DNA of 46,375 bases from Deltaproteobacteria bacterium (lineage in GTDB: Bacteria > Myxococcota_A > UBA9160 > SMWR01), in contig JAHEJV010000004.1 of NCBI GenBank assembly GCA_024638705.1, positions 1 to 46,375 on the forward strand. Reading direction: 5' to 3'. Positions within the stretch are counted from its first letter, which is position 1. Each line of letters begins with the position of its first letter. Below the pieces are notes generated by a model. That model was not told the DNA's origin and did not search any database. It saw only the letters and a list, made by a program, of their open reading frames with translations. The position numbers and the translations under genes are program-made. Of this stretch, positions 22,956-30,851 are shown piece after piece.

Positions 22956-23828
22956 CTATCTCACCACGGGCCGGGTGGGAGTGCCGGCCACCTCGATGCG
23001 GATCTGGCCGAAGTTCCCCACCTCGACGCCCTGGGCGTTGAGCGAACCCTGGATCGCGCCGCTCACCGTGAGCTCGAGCTGGAGCCGGAGCGGCGCCGTG
23101 GCGAAGTTCGGCGCGCGTCCGATCGTGCCTCGCGCGCGACCCGTCGCGAGCGGCGATTCGAGGGAGAAGCTGCGGATCCGCGCCCAGTCTTCGCCGCCGA
23201 GGTCGATCTCGCCGTCGATCTTCTGGAAGGGCATCGGCAGCGGCAGCTCGGGATGGGTGAGGATGCCGTCGCGCGCCTGGAAGGTGACGGTGCCCGAGGG
23301 TCCCTCCGGCAGGACCACGACGTCGATGTCGGCGTCGGTGCGTCCCTTCACGTGGAGCGGGGTGCCGAGCGCCTTCTGGGGAAGCACCTCGAGGTCGGCG
23401 TTGGTGAGGTCGCCGTCGTAGGCGGGAGTCTCACCCAGGGTGAGGACGCCCGAGGCGTCGCCGCGCGCGGAGAGGATGTCGAGTGCCAGCGCCGGATCGC
23501 CGCTGAACCAGGAGAGCGAGAGCGCCGGTCGGACGCCCGCTTCGGCGAGGTCGAAGCGCGTGCCGTCGGGCTGGATGATCTGGACGCCCTCGGCCTCGAT
23601 GCCGGGCGCCCAGCGCACGAAGCCGAGCGAGACGGGGCCGAGGATGATGCGCGTTCCGGTGTCCTGCTCGATCTGGGTCGCAATCCGCTGGGCGAGGCGG
23701 TCGTAGGGGAAGTCGAGCACCATGAAGAAGAGCGTCAGCGCGATGGCGGCCAGCGCGACGCCCGTGATGCGCAGGCCGCCGAGAGCGCCCTCGGCGCGCG
23801 AGGTGGCATCGGCTTCGACTCGCTCCAT
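22956..23828 (-). CDS. gspN: Type II secretion system protein GspN
   Basis: Inner-membrane anchored periplasmic accessory protein of 290 aa closing the T2SS gene set. One membrane segment (ITGVALAAIALTLFFMVLDFPYD, about residues 20-42) is followed by a beta-rich, AsmA-like periplasmic domain with GFVRWAPGIEAEGVQIIQP and ALSLSWFSGDPALALDILSARG. It ends in repeated beta strands (QLELTVSGAIQGSLNAQG). This form is the deltaproteobacterial/myxobacterial GspN rather than the enterobacterial one. It lies two bases after the gspM stop, and the ArsR-methyltransferase gene follows 12 bases later. Its exact role in secretion is not established. Confidence 0.85.
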   Translation of the reverse strand: MERVEADATSRAEGALGGLRITGVALAAIALTLFFMVLDFPYDRLAQRIATQIEQDTGTRIILGPVSLGFVRWAPGIEAEGVQIIQPDGTRFDLAEAGVRPALSLSWFSGDPALALDILSARGDASGVLTLGETPAYDGDLTNADLEVLPQKALGTPLHVKGRTDADIDVVVLPEGPSGTVTFQARDGILTHPELPLPMPFQKIDGEIDLGGEDWARIRSFSLESPLATGRARGTIGRAPNFATAPLRLQLELTVSGAIQGSLNAQGVEVGNFGQIRIEVAGTPTRPVVR

Positions 23829-23830
23829 CG

Positions 23831-24379
23831 CTAGATCGGCTCGAAGGACGAGACGGTGAACGTCACGTCGAGAAACTCGGGTTGGTCGGGGCGCGTGCGC
23901 ATGCGCAGGCTCTTCACGCTGAGTGCCTGGGGCGAGATGTCGATCTGGTGCAGGTATTTCACGGTCTGCGCGAGCGTCACGTTCTTGAGCCCGACCTCGA
24001 CCTTCGTCTCGCGATAGTTCGGATGCGAGGGCGACGCCTGCGGCTCCATCGACTCCACCAGGACTTGCGCCTGGCGCGCCAGCGTCTCCAGGGTGGTGCG
24101 CAGGTTGCCGCGCGAGCCGCGCTGGATGCGCTGCTCGACGTCGGCGAGGCGACCCTGGATCTCGTCGTACTCGCGGCGCATGCGCTGCATCGCGGCGAGC
24201 TGCTGGTCGGCGGAGGCGAGCCGCAGCTCCCCCGAGCCGGCGGCGTTGAGGATCGGGTTGACGATCAGAAGGTAGACGAGCGCGACCGCCGTCATTCCGC
24301 CCGCGACGGTGACGAGCCAGCGCTCGCGCGCTTCCAGCCCGTTGAACCCGTCGAGCAGGCGGTTCCAGAGCTCTTTCAC
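23831..24379 (-). CDS. gspM: Type II secretion system protein GspM
   Basis: Bitopic inner-membrane platform protein of 182 aa that partners GspL. A short cytoplasmic N-terminus (VKELWNRLLDGFNGLEARERW) precedes the membrane helix LVTVAGGMTAVALVYLLIVNPIL (about 22-44). Then comes a coiled coil (ADQQLAAMQRMRREYDEIQGRLADVEQRI) and a ferredoxin-like periplasmic domain ending VTFTVSSFEPI. The GTG start at 24379 overlaps the gspL stop as GTGA. The open frame extends upstream only through gspL in another phase. Size and layout match GspM/PilO-type proteins. Confidence 0.9.
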   Translation of the reverse strand: MKELWNRLLDGFNGLEARERWLVTVAGGMTAVALVYLLIVNPILNAAGSGELRLASADQQLAAMQRMRREYDEIQGRLADVEQRIQRGSRGNLRTTLETLARQAQVLVESMEPQASPSHPNYRETKVEVGLKNVTLAQTVKYLHQIDISPQALSVKSLRMRTRPDQPEFLDVTFTVSSFEPI

Positions 24380-25929
24380 GAGTCGTTCTCCGGGTTGGCG
24401 AGACTGATCGTGACGTTGAACTTCTTGCCGCCGGTGCGGTTGTCGGTCTCGATCGCGCCGATGCGCGCCTGATCGAAGGGGGCGAACTTCGACAGCTCGG
24501 CGCCGAGCCGGTCGGACGACTCGAAGGTCCTCGCGTAGACGCGCAGCCGGACGGTCTGTTTGTCGATCGAGAGCTCCTCGAAGCCGACGTCGAGGTCCTT
24601 CGGGACGCGCTTCGAGATCTCGGTCAGGACGTCGAGTGCGGACATGTTTCCGCGGTAGACCCCGAGGAACTCGGCGCGCGCTTCGGCGTCCTGCACGGCG
24701 TCGCGCATGGCGGCGAGCGGGTCGTCGGGCACTTCCTGTCCGGGGAAGGCGCCCTGATAGAGGGCGGTGATCTGCTCTTCGACGCGGCTCGCCTCGCGCG
24801 ACTCGAGCACCGCGCCGGTCGAGAAGCTCACCAGCGCGAGTCCGGCGACGACGGCAGCGAGGATGCCGGTGGGCCCGAACTCGCGGCGTACGCGAGAGAG
24901 GTCGGCGCGGCGGGCGAAATCGTCCTGGCGCAGGTTGAGACGCGTCGTGCCGCGGCCTGAGCCGCGCATCGCCAGGGCGAGGGTCGGGGCGAGCTGACCG
25001 AGGCCGGCTTCGGCCAGGTCGAGCCCGGCTTCGTCGCGCGGCGTGCCGAGGCCTTTGCACGCCAGGCCCGTGCGTTCGCAGAGCCAGGTGTCGAGGTGCT
25101 CGAGCTCGGCGCCGCCTCCGATCAGGGTCACGTTGGCGATGCCGTCCGGGCAGAGCGGTTCGAGGGCCGTCGCGAAGCGGACGATCTCGGACGCGAGTCG
25201 GTCGACGACCTCCGCCGCGCGCGGGAAGGGTGCGCCGACACCCGGCTCGGCGACGCCGCGGGCGTGTTTGTCGGCCTCGGCGTCCTCGAGGGAGAGCGCG
25301 CGCTCGGCGGCGACGGCTTCGGTGAAAGCGCGTCCCGCGGTGCCGAGGGATCGCGCCGAGATCGCCTTCCCCTCGGCGAGGGCGCAGAGCGTCGTCTTCT
25401 CGTGGCCGATGTCGACGACCAGGCGGTTGCCGGGCCAGTCGAAGGCGTGGGAGAGATTTGCGAGCACGAGGCCTTCGCATTCGATCGTGCGCGCGTCGCA
25501 GTCGGCCTCGTGGAGCGTGCCGATCAGCTGGGAGACCTCGCTGCGCGGGGCGAGCGCGGCGATGACGTCGGCGCGTCCCGACTCGCGGTGGGCGAGCTCC
25601 CAGTCGAGGACCATCTCGTCGAGGTCGTAGGGCACCTGGTCTTCGATCTCGAAGGGAACCGCCTGGGCGAGCCGGCGTTTCTCGGTGAAGGGAAACGTCA
25701 GCCGCCGCACGGACACGCGATTGCCGCGCACCGCGGTGACGACGTGGTCGCGTTGGAAGGAGTGGATCCGCAGCATCCGCGAAACCTGGTCGGGCAGAGG
25801 CAGTCTGGCGTCGCGCGGCTCGGCGTGGACGCGCACGACCTTGAAGGTGCGCAGGCCCTGCTCGACCTCCACCGCCTTCAACGTGTGGCTGCCGAGGTCG
25901 AGCCCCAGGACGTTCTTCAGGATCGCCAC
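24376..25929 (-). CDS. gspL: Type II secretion system protein GspL
   Basis: Inner-membrane platform protein of 517 aa that links the ATPase GspE to the platform. The cytoplasmic part has a PilM/actin-like fold (LGLDLGSHTLKAVEVEQG, LVVDIGHEKTTLCALAEGK, TLIGGGAELEHLDTWL). One membrane helix (TGILAAVVAGLALVSFSTGAVL, about residues 361-382) leads to a periplasmic PilN-like domain with coiled coil and LTEISKRVPKDLDVGFEEL. The GTG at 25929 (VAILKNVLGLDLG) has GAGAGGGG upstream and lies 10 bases after gspK; the frame upstream to 25980 overlaps gspK and looks random. It is longer than the E. coli-type GspL (about 400 aa) because the actin-like part is complete. Confidence 0.92.
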   Translation of the reverse strand: MAILKNVLGLDLGSHTLKAVEVEQGLRTFKVVRVHAEPRDARLPLPDQVSRMLRIHSFQRDHVVTAVRGNRVSVRRLTFPFTEKRRLAQAVPFEIEDQVPYDLDEMVLDWELAHRESGRADVIAALAPRSEVSQLIGTLHEADCDARTIECEGLVLANLSHAFDWPGNRLVVDIGHEKTTLCALAEGKAISARSLGTAGRAFTEAVAAERALSLEDAEADKHARGVAEPGVGAPFPRAAEVVDRLASEIVRFATALEPLCPDGIANVTLIGGGAELEHLDTWLCERTGLACKGLGTPRDEAGLDLAEAGLGQLAPTLALAMRGSGRGTTRLNLRQDDFARRADLSRVRREFGPTGILAAVVAGLALVSFSTGAVLESREASRVEEQITALYQGAFPGQEVPDDPLAAMRDAVQDAEARAEFLGVYRGNMSALDVLTEISKRVPKDLDVGFEELSIDKQTVRLRVYARTFESSDRLGAELSKFAPFDQARIGAIETDNRTGGKKFNVTISLANPENDS

Positions 25930-25939
25930 GAGGCCCCTC

Positions 25940-26989
25940 TCACAACGCGCGCCAGGATAGCAGCCGGGGGTCCGACCCATCCCCGCGGTCGACGACCGCC
26001 TCGATGCGCCGGGCCACGTCGCCGACCCGGCCCGTGGCCGTGATCACGAAGACGTCGCTCTTGTAGTCGGGCTCGGGAAAGATGGCGTTGGTCACGATCT
26101 CTCGTATCGGCGTGCAGCCCTCCGCACTTTGCTCTTCCGCGCAGACCAGGCCCCCGTCCTCGCGGGCGATCAGGAGCCGCCGCACGGTGTCCTCGTCCGC
26201 CAGCCGCAGCTCGACCTCGTCGTCGAAGAAGAGCAGCCCGAGGACCCAGGGCGGCGCGGTGTTGGGGTTGATGCCGCCGCCCCCGACGTAGGGGTAGACG
26301 GTGACGTAGGGCGCGAGCGCCGCCACGAGATGGCCGTCGAAGCCCTCCACGCGTCGCAGCTCGTCCACCGAGAGGACCGGGCGGTTGGCGGGCCGACCCG
26401 GAGGGTCGCGTCGCTGGTAGTCTTCGTCCTCGGGGCCGCCCTGTTGCTTCTCGCTGTCCTCGTCGACGTAGTCGATCAGGTTCGACGCGAGTTCGGTGGC
26501 GTCGTAGGTCTTCTCGCCGGGTGGCAGCGGGATCTCGGCCACGGCCTTCTCGATCAGGCGCTGGAGGAGGTCGGCGCCCTTCGGCTCGATCGCGCCGGTC
26601 TCGTCGAAGAACATCACGGCGTTGAGATTCAGCTTCGACGCGACGTCCTCGATCGACACCGCGAGGGACGAGCCGTCCGCGAAGACGATCGGCTGGCCGC
26701 TGACCTGCGCCCAGAGCTCTTCGCGGTGATCGAGCGCGAGCTGCGTCTGGCGCTCGCGGTACTCGTCTTCGAGCAGGAGTGCGGTCGCCAGGCGGACGCC
26801 GCCGCGTGCCAGGGCATCGGCCCGCGATCGCGAGTCGCGGTTCTGCACGATCATGTGATCGATCAGCGCGCGACTCTGGAAGGTGGCGATCGTGCTCGCC
26901 AGGAGCAGGGCGAAGAAGAGCACCACGACGAGGACGACCCCGCGCTCGCGGCGCCGAGCTTCCGACGAAGCCATCATCGAACGGCGCAT
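25940..26989 (-). CDS. gspK: Type II secretion system minor pseudopilin GspK
   Basis: Largest minor pseudopilin, capping the pseudopilus tip, about 349 aa. The prepilin segment RRRERG-VVLVVVLFFALLLAS lacks the Glu at +5, as is normal for GspK. The helical insert domain characteristic of GspK is visible (LASNLIDYVDEDS, LSVDELRRVEGFDGHLVAAL, INPNTAPPWVLGLLF). An acidic stretch DEDSEKQQGGPEDEDYQRRD lies in the middle, near where GspK proteins bind calcium. I chose the ATG at 26989, overlapping the gspJ stop as TGATG. A GTG at 26998 would add three residues. Cleavage by a prepilin peptidase is expected, but none is encoded here. Confidence 0.92.
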   Translation of the reverse strand: MRRSMMASSEARRRERGVVLVVVLFFALLLASTIATFQSRALIDHMIVQNRDSRSRADALARGGVRLATALLLEDEYRERQTQLALDHREELWAQVSGQPIVFADGSSLAVSIEDVASKLNLNAVMFFDETGAIEPKGADLLQRLIEKAVAEIPLPPGEKTYDATELASNLIDYVDEDSEKQQGGPEDEDYQRRDPPGRPANRPVLSVDELRRVEGFDGHLVAALAPYVTVYPYVGGGGINPNTAPPWVLGLLFFDDEVELRLADEDTVRRLLIAREDGGLVCAEEQSAEGCTPIREIVTNAIFPEPDYKSDVFVITATGRVGDVARRIEAVVDRGDGSDPRLLSWRAL

Positions 26990-27945
26990 CACAGACACTC
27001 CGGATTCACGGCCGGGTGGCCGGCGAGGATGTCCGCGTAGGGGGCGAACAGCGCGTCGGGGTTCTGTGCGAGCGCCGACAGCGTGCTGATGTCGGTGGGC
27101 GAGAGGCCCGCCGCCGCGGCGTCCGCCGCGCTCACCTTCGAGAAATCGACGCAGTCGGCGAGGGTGAGGTCACCGAAGTCGCCCTCGTCGCCCTCGCCGT
27201 CGGCGAATCCGTCCTCGCCGTCGGGATCGAGCAGCGCCTCGAGATCGATCGGGCGCAGCGGCAAGGGCACGTGGCGTGCATAACGTCGCGGCAGTGGATC
27301 GAAGCCGTCGTCGTCCATCTCCTCGTTCGGGTCGCGCAACCCGACCTCGATCTCGACGGCGAGCGGAAGCTCTCCCGAGTCGGCGAGCTGGGACGAGTCC
27401 CACTCCTCCTGCCACTCGCCGGCTGCGTCGAGGAAGCGCAGGGTGAAGGAATCGATCTCCTCGGAGACGACGAAGGCGTTCGGGTCGTCCGGGAGGGGAA
27501 GACTGCGATCGAGGCCGTCGGGCAGCTCGGGACGCGACCAACGGCGGAGTGCGAACCCTTCGCCGTCCTCGGCGCGGTCGAGGGTGTAGGCGACGACGGC
27601 GAGATCGGACGCGGGGCCGTCGCTGCCGCGCGGGCGCTCGCGGCGTACGAACTTGAGCTGGTCGGCGCCGCCCTGGTTGAAGCGCGATTCGCCGACGAAG
27701 AGCCAGGGGTGCCCGAGCGGATCGGCTTCGGACGGCTTGCGCACGAGCAGGGTGTGCTCGAGATCGGCGGCGATGCGATCGAGCAGGGTCGCCGCGCGTC
27801 GCACCTCGCGCGTGGATTCGGTGGCGCGCGTCGCCTGGTTCGAGAGGTCGATGTAGAAGTTGGCCGCGGCGCCGAGCAGGAAGCCCGTGATCAGCATGAC
27901 GCCGAGTACCTCGATCAAGCTGAAGCCGCGCTGCAAGCGCCTCAT
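26989..27945 (-). CDS. gspJ: Type II secretion system minor pseudopilin GspJ with long acidic C-terminal extension
   Basis: Minor pseudopilin with the class III signal MRRLQRG-FSLIEVLGVMLITGFLLG (cleavage after Gly7, Glu at +5). The globular part includes ATLLDRIAADLEHTLL and SFTLRFLDAAGEWQEEWDSS. At 318 aa it is about 100 residues longer than typical GspJ. The extra C-terminal part contains DPDGEDGFADGEGDEGDFGD followed by a helical segment ending in NPECL. The acidic tract could bind calcium or a substrate. The ATG at 27945 overlaps the gspI stop as ATGA. Assignment rests on the pilin motif, size order and position between gspI and gspK. Confidence 0.9.
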   Translation of the reverse strand: MRRLQRGFSLIEVLGVMLITGFLLGAAANFYIDLSNQATRATESTREVRRAATLLDRIAADLEHTLLVRKPSEADPLGHPWLFVGESRFNQGGADQLKFVRRERPRGSDGPASDLAVVAYTLDRAEDGEGFALRRWSRPELPDGLDRSLPLPDDPNAFVVSEEIDSFTLRFLDAAGEWQEEWDSSQLADSGELPLAVEIEVGLRDPNEEMDDDGFDPLPRRYARHVPLPLRPIDLEALLDPDGEDGFADGEGDEGDFGDLTLADCVDFSKVSAADAAAAGLSPTDISTLSALAQNPDALFAPYADILAGHPAVNPECL

Positions 27946-28538
27946 CGGCTGCCCTCGGTCTGGCGAAGGAGCTGCTCGAGCTCGAAGGCCTGCTCTTCGG
28001 CCGACGCCTCCTCGCCCTCTTCGCCTTCTTCGCCGCCCTCGGGCTCGGCTTCGGTGGGGAAGAGCTCGGCGAGCTCGCTGGTGTCGAGCGCGAAGGTCGT
28101 GCGCTCGACGCGCGCGGGCTCGCCCGCTTCGTCCCATCCGACGACGACGCTGATCCGCTGCACGCGACTCTGTCCGCGGTCGTCGACGAGCATCGTCTCG
28201 AGGGGCTCCGTGTCGTCGCGCCGGATCTCGTCGCGCAGCGCGCCCGGCAGCATCGCCATCACGTCTTCGGGCTGCACCTCGATCGCGATGATGTAGGGGG
28301 CCGACTCCTTCTCGGTGACGCCGTTCTCGAGCGGCTCGATCTGGATCAGGCTCTCGAGCAGCGCGAGCTCGCGGTCGGCGATCAGCGCGGCTTCGGCCTT
28401 CCTGCGGTCGAGCCCCTCGGAGCGGAGTCCGACGAGGGCGACGCGCGCGAGCATCGTGAAGACGAGGCCGAAGATCAGCACCGCCGCGAGCACTTCGATC
28501 AGCGTGAAGCCCCGTCGGTTGTGCCGACTAACTGCCAT
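27942..28538 (-). CDS. gspI: Type II secretion system minor pseudopilin GspI with acidic tail
   Basis: Minor pseudopilin of 198 aa. The prepilin signal is SRHNRRG-FTLIEVLAAVLIFGLVF with Glu at +5. The core domain (ADRELALLESLIQIE, SVVVGWDEAGEPARVERTTFAL) agrees with GspI but is followed by a tail of about 40 residues dominated by Glu (EGGEEGEEGEEASAEEQAFE). Normal GspI is about 125 aa, so both the loop around residues 85-115 and the tail are additions. The start ATG at 28538 overlaps the end of gspH by 11 bases. It should form the tip trimer with GspJ and GspK. Confidence 0.9.
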   Translation of the reverse strand: MAVSRHNRRGFTLIEVLAAVLIFGLVFTMLARVALVGLRSEGLDRRKAEAALIADRELALLESLIQIEPLENGVTEKESAPYIIAIEVQPEDVMAMLPGALRDEIRRDDTEPLETMLVDDRGQSRVQRISVVVGWDEAGEPARVERTTFALDTSELAELFPTEAEPEGGEEGEEGEEASAEEQAFELEQLLRQTEGSR

Positions 28539-29094
28539 CGCGGACGCGGACGCGCTCGTCCAGCGGATGGACGTCGAGCGCAATGCGATTTCCCGCCGGA
28601 TCCTCGAGGTAGATCTCGGTGTAGTTCGCGCTGCCGTCGCGCTCGAAGTCGACGCTCGCCTCGCCGCGCGAGATCCAGCCGCCGGGTGTTTCGAGGCCCT
28701 CGAAGAAGAACGGGTGCTTGACGATCTGAAGCTTTCCGAAGTTGCCCGGGATCGGCCGGTAGGCGATCTCGGCGGCGCGCGGCGCTTCGAGCGAGAGCGG
28801 CGAGTTGCCGCGCAGGTCGGGATCGGCGAGACCGGGGTCGACGGCGTCGGGATCGGATTGCAGCCACTCAAGCCGGAACTCGGCCTCGTCGAGCTCCATC
28901 CACATGCGGTGCGGGATTCCGGTGACGATCGCGCGTTGACGCGCGAGCTCGAGCTGACCGGCGATCTGCTCGGCCTCCGCGCGCAGGGCGCGCACCTGGA
29001 CGCCGGCGAGGTTCGGGATCACGAAGGACGCGACCAGGGCGAGAATCGCCGCGACGGCGAGGATCTCGATGAGGGTGAAGCCCTGCTTCCGCAT
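28528..29094 (-). CDS. gspH: Type II secretion system minor pseudopilin GspH
   Basis: Minor pseudopilin of 188 aa that links the tip complex to the GspG body. The prepilin signal is MRKQG-FTLIEILAVAAILALVASFV with Glu at +5. The GspH-type continuation is seen in AEQIAGQLELARQRAIVTGIPHRMWMEL. The C-terminal beta domain includes SVDFERDGSANYTEIYLEDPAGN, the usual GspH sheet with its DGSA turn. Only 24 bases separate it from the gspG stop, and it overlaps gspI by 11 bases. Confidence 0.9.
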   Translation of the reverse strand: MRKQGFTLIEILAVAAILALVASFVIPNLAGVQVRALRAEAEQIAGQLELARQRAIVTGIPHRMWMELDEAEFRLEWLQSDPDAVDPGLADPDLRGNSPLSLEAPRAAEIAYRPIPGNFGKLQIVKHPFFFEGLETPGGWISRGEASVDFERDGSANYTEIYLEDPAGNRIALDVHPLDERVRVRDGS

Positions 29095-29118
29095 CCGGAT
29101 GGCGCGCCGCGCGGCGAG

Positions 29119-29589
29119 CTAGCTGTCCAGGGCGTCGTCTTCCGCCCAGTTTCCGAAGTCGGCGTCGACGCCTTCGCCGCCCGGCGACCCGTCGGCGCCG
29201 AAGGACCACAGGTCGTATGCGCCGCGGTTGTGTTGTCCGGGCGACTCGTACTGATAGGGGTTGCCCCAGGGATCTTCCGGGATATGGCGCTCGCGCAGGT
29301 AGCTCTGCTGGCTGCGCGCCTCGGGCGGGGGCGAGATCAGCGCGCGCAGGCCCTGCTCGGTGGTGGGGAAGCGCGAGTTGTCCATGCGGTAGGTCTCGAG
29401 CGCACCGTCGAGCATCTTGATCTGGGTCTTCGCGGTGCTGACGCGCGCCTGCTCGATGCGCGGGATGATCGCGACACCGACGAGCGTGCTGAGCAGGCCG
29501 ATGATCAGCACGACCGCCATGATCTCGATGAGCGTGAACCCGTCTTCGCGGACGAGGAGCCGAGAGGCCTTCTGATTCTTCTCTCGCAT
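29119..29589 (-). CDS. gspG: Type II secretion system major pseudopilin GspG
   Basis: Major pseudopilin of 156 aa that polymerises into the pseudopilus. The signal is LLVREDG-FTLIEIMAVVLIIGLLSTLVG, with cleavage after Gly17 and Glu at +5. RVSTAKTQIKMLDGALETYRMDN, RFPTTEQGLRAL and EDPWGNPYQYESPG are strongly diagnostic of GspG, and the C-terminal FGADGSPGGEGVDADFGNW holds the acidic residues of the family's calcium site. The ATG at 29589 is preceded by AAGGAGAAG, the best ribosome site in the operon, which fits the high copy number needed for this subunit. Confidence 0.96.
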   Translation of the reverse strand: MREKNQKASRLLVREDGFTLIEIMAVVLIIGLLSTLVGVAIIPRIEQARVSTAKTQIKMLDGALETYRMDNSRFPTTEQGLRALISPPPEARSQQSYLRERHIPEDPWGNPYQYESPGQHNRGAYDLWSFGADGSPGGEGVDADFGNWAEDDALDS

Positions 29590-29606
29590 CTTCTTCTCCT
29601 TCGGAA

Positions 29607-30842
29607 CTAGCCGAGCGAGGTCGTGACCTGCAGCAGGGGCACGAGCGTCGCCAGGATGATGACCAGGACGATCCCGACCATCACGAGGATCAGGACCGGT
29701 TCGAGCAGGGCGGTGAAGCGGCTGACCGTCGTCTCGACCTGCTCTTCGTAGGTGTCGGACACCTTCGTGAGCATCGATTCGAGCTCGCCACTCTGTTCGC
29801 CGACCTCGATCATGTGGGTGACCATCGGGGGAAACTCCCCGCTCGCCTTGAGCGGGGCTGCCACGCTCGCACCTTCGGTGATGCTGGTGCGGGCCGCCGC
29901 GATGGCTTCGGCGATCACCGTGTTGCCGGCAACCTGCCCGGCCGTTTCGAGCGCCCGGGTAATCGGCAGACCTCCCGAGAGTAGCGTGGAGAGAGTGCGC
30001 GCGAAGCGCGAGATCGCGATCGTGCGGACGAGCCGTCCGACCAGAGGAAGCCGCAGACGCACGCGGTCGTAGGTGGCGCGGCCGCGCTCGGTGCGGATCA
30101 CCATCCGGAACGCGGTGACGAAGGCGACGCCCACGAGGATGACCGCCCACCAGAAGTCGCGCATGAAGTTGGAGAGCGAGATGATCCAGCGCGTGTAGAA
30201 GGGCAGCTCCTGGTTGAGACTCGCGAGCAGCTCGGTGATCTGCGGCAGCACGACGGTGACCAGGGCGCCGACCACGACGCAAGCGAACAGGAACATCACC
30301 GTCGGGTAGATGAGGATCGAGCTGACCTTGTTGCGCAGCCGGACCTGGCTCTCGAGGTAGTCGGCGAGCCGGTCGAGGACGGTTTCGAGCGCGCCGCCGG
30401 CCTCGCCCGCGCGGACCATGCCGACATAGAGGTCGGGAAAGATCCCGCCGCCGGCGGCCATCGCGTCGGCGAGCGCCGAGCCTTCGTTCACGCGGTCGCG
30501 CACCTGGCCGAGCACGTTCTTGAGGCGCGCGTTCTCCACCTGATCGGTGAGGGCGCGTAGGGCGGACACGAGGGGGATGCCTGCGCCGACGAGCGTCGCG
30601 AGCTGTCGCGTCATCAGCGCGAGATCGAGCGGCGAGACGCGTTGGAATGTCGGAAGGGACACCGAGAAGCGGCTCGCTCCCGGCGCCGCGGCAACGGCGT
30701 CGCGCCGGCCCTCCTCGAGCTCGGTGAGGAACACGCCGTCGCGACGCAGGCGTGCGCGCGCTGCGCGGGAGCTCTCGGCGTCGAGATGGCCGCGGGTCTT
30801 CTTCCCCGCTTTCGTGACGCCCTTGTACGCGTAGACCGGCAC
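29607..30842 (-). CDS. gspF: Type II secretion system inner-membrane platform protein GspF
   Basis: Polytopic platform protein of 411 aa with two T2SSF domains. The start MPVYAYKGVTKAGKKTRG is characteristic. The first domain has LALMTRQLATLVGAGIPLVSALRALT, and the second has ARTLSTLLSGGLPITRALETAG. Membrane segments lie at about 180-210, 230-250 and near the C-terminus (PVLILVMVGIVLVIILATLVPLLQ). It would anchor GspE and the nascent pseudopilus. It lies 9 bases after gspE and 17 before gspG. Confidence 0.96.
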   Translation of the reverse strand: MPVYAYKGVTKAGKKTRGHLDAESSRAARARLRRDGVFLTELEEGRRDAVAAAPGASRFSVSLPTFQRVSPLDLALMTRQLATLVGAGIPLVSALRALTDQVENARLKNVLGQVRDRVNEGSALADAMAAGGGIFPDLYVGMVRAGEAGGALETVLDRLADYLESQVRLRNKVSSILIYPTVMFLFACVVVGALVTVVLPQITELLASLNQELPFYTRWIISLSNFMRDFWWAVILVGVAFVTAFRMVIRTERGRATYDRVRLRLPLVGRLVRTIAISRFARTLSTLLSGGLPITRALETAGQVAGNTVIAEAIAAARTSITEGASVAAPLKASGEFPPMVTHMIEVGEQSGELESMLTKVSDTYEEQVETTVSRFTALLEPVLILVMVGIVLVIILATLVPLLQVTTSLG

Positions 30843-30851
30843 CCGAATCCC

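Noticed and set aside
26779-28296. 505-codon plus-strand open frame opposite gspI-gspK
   Set aside because: Shadow of well-identified pseudopilin genes.
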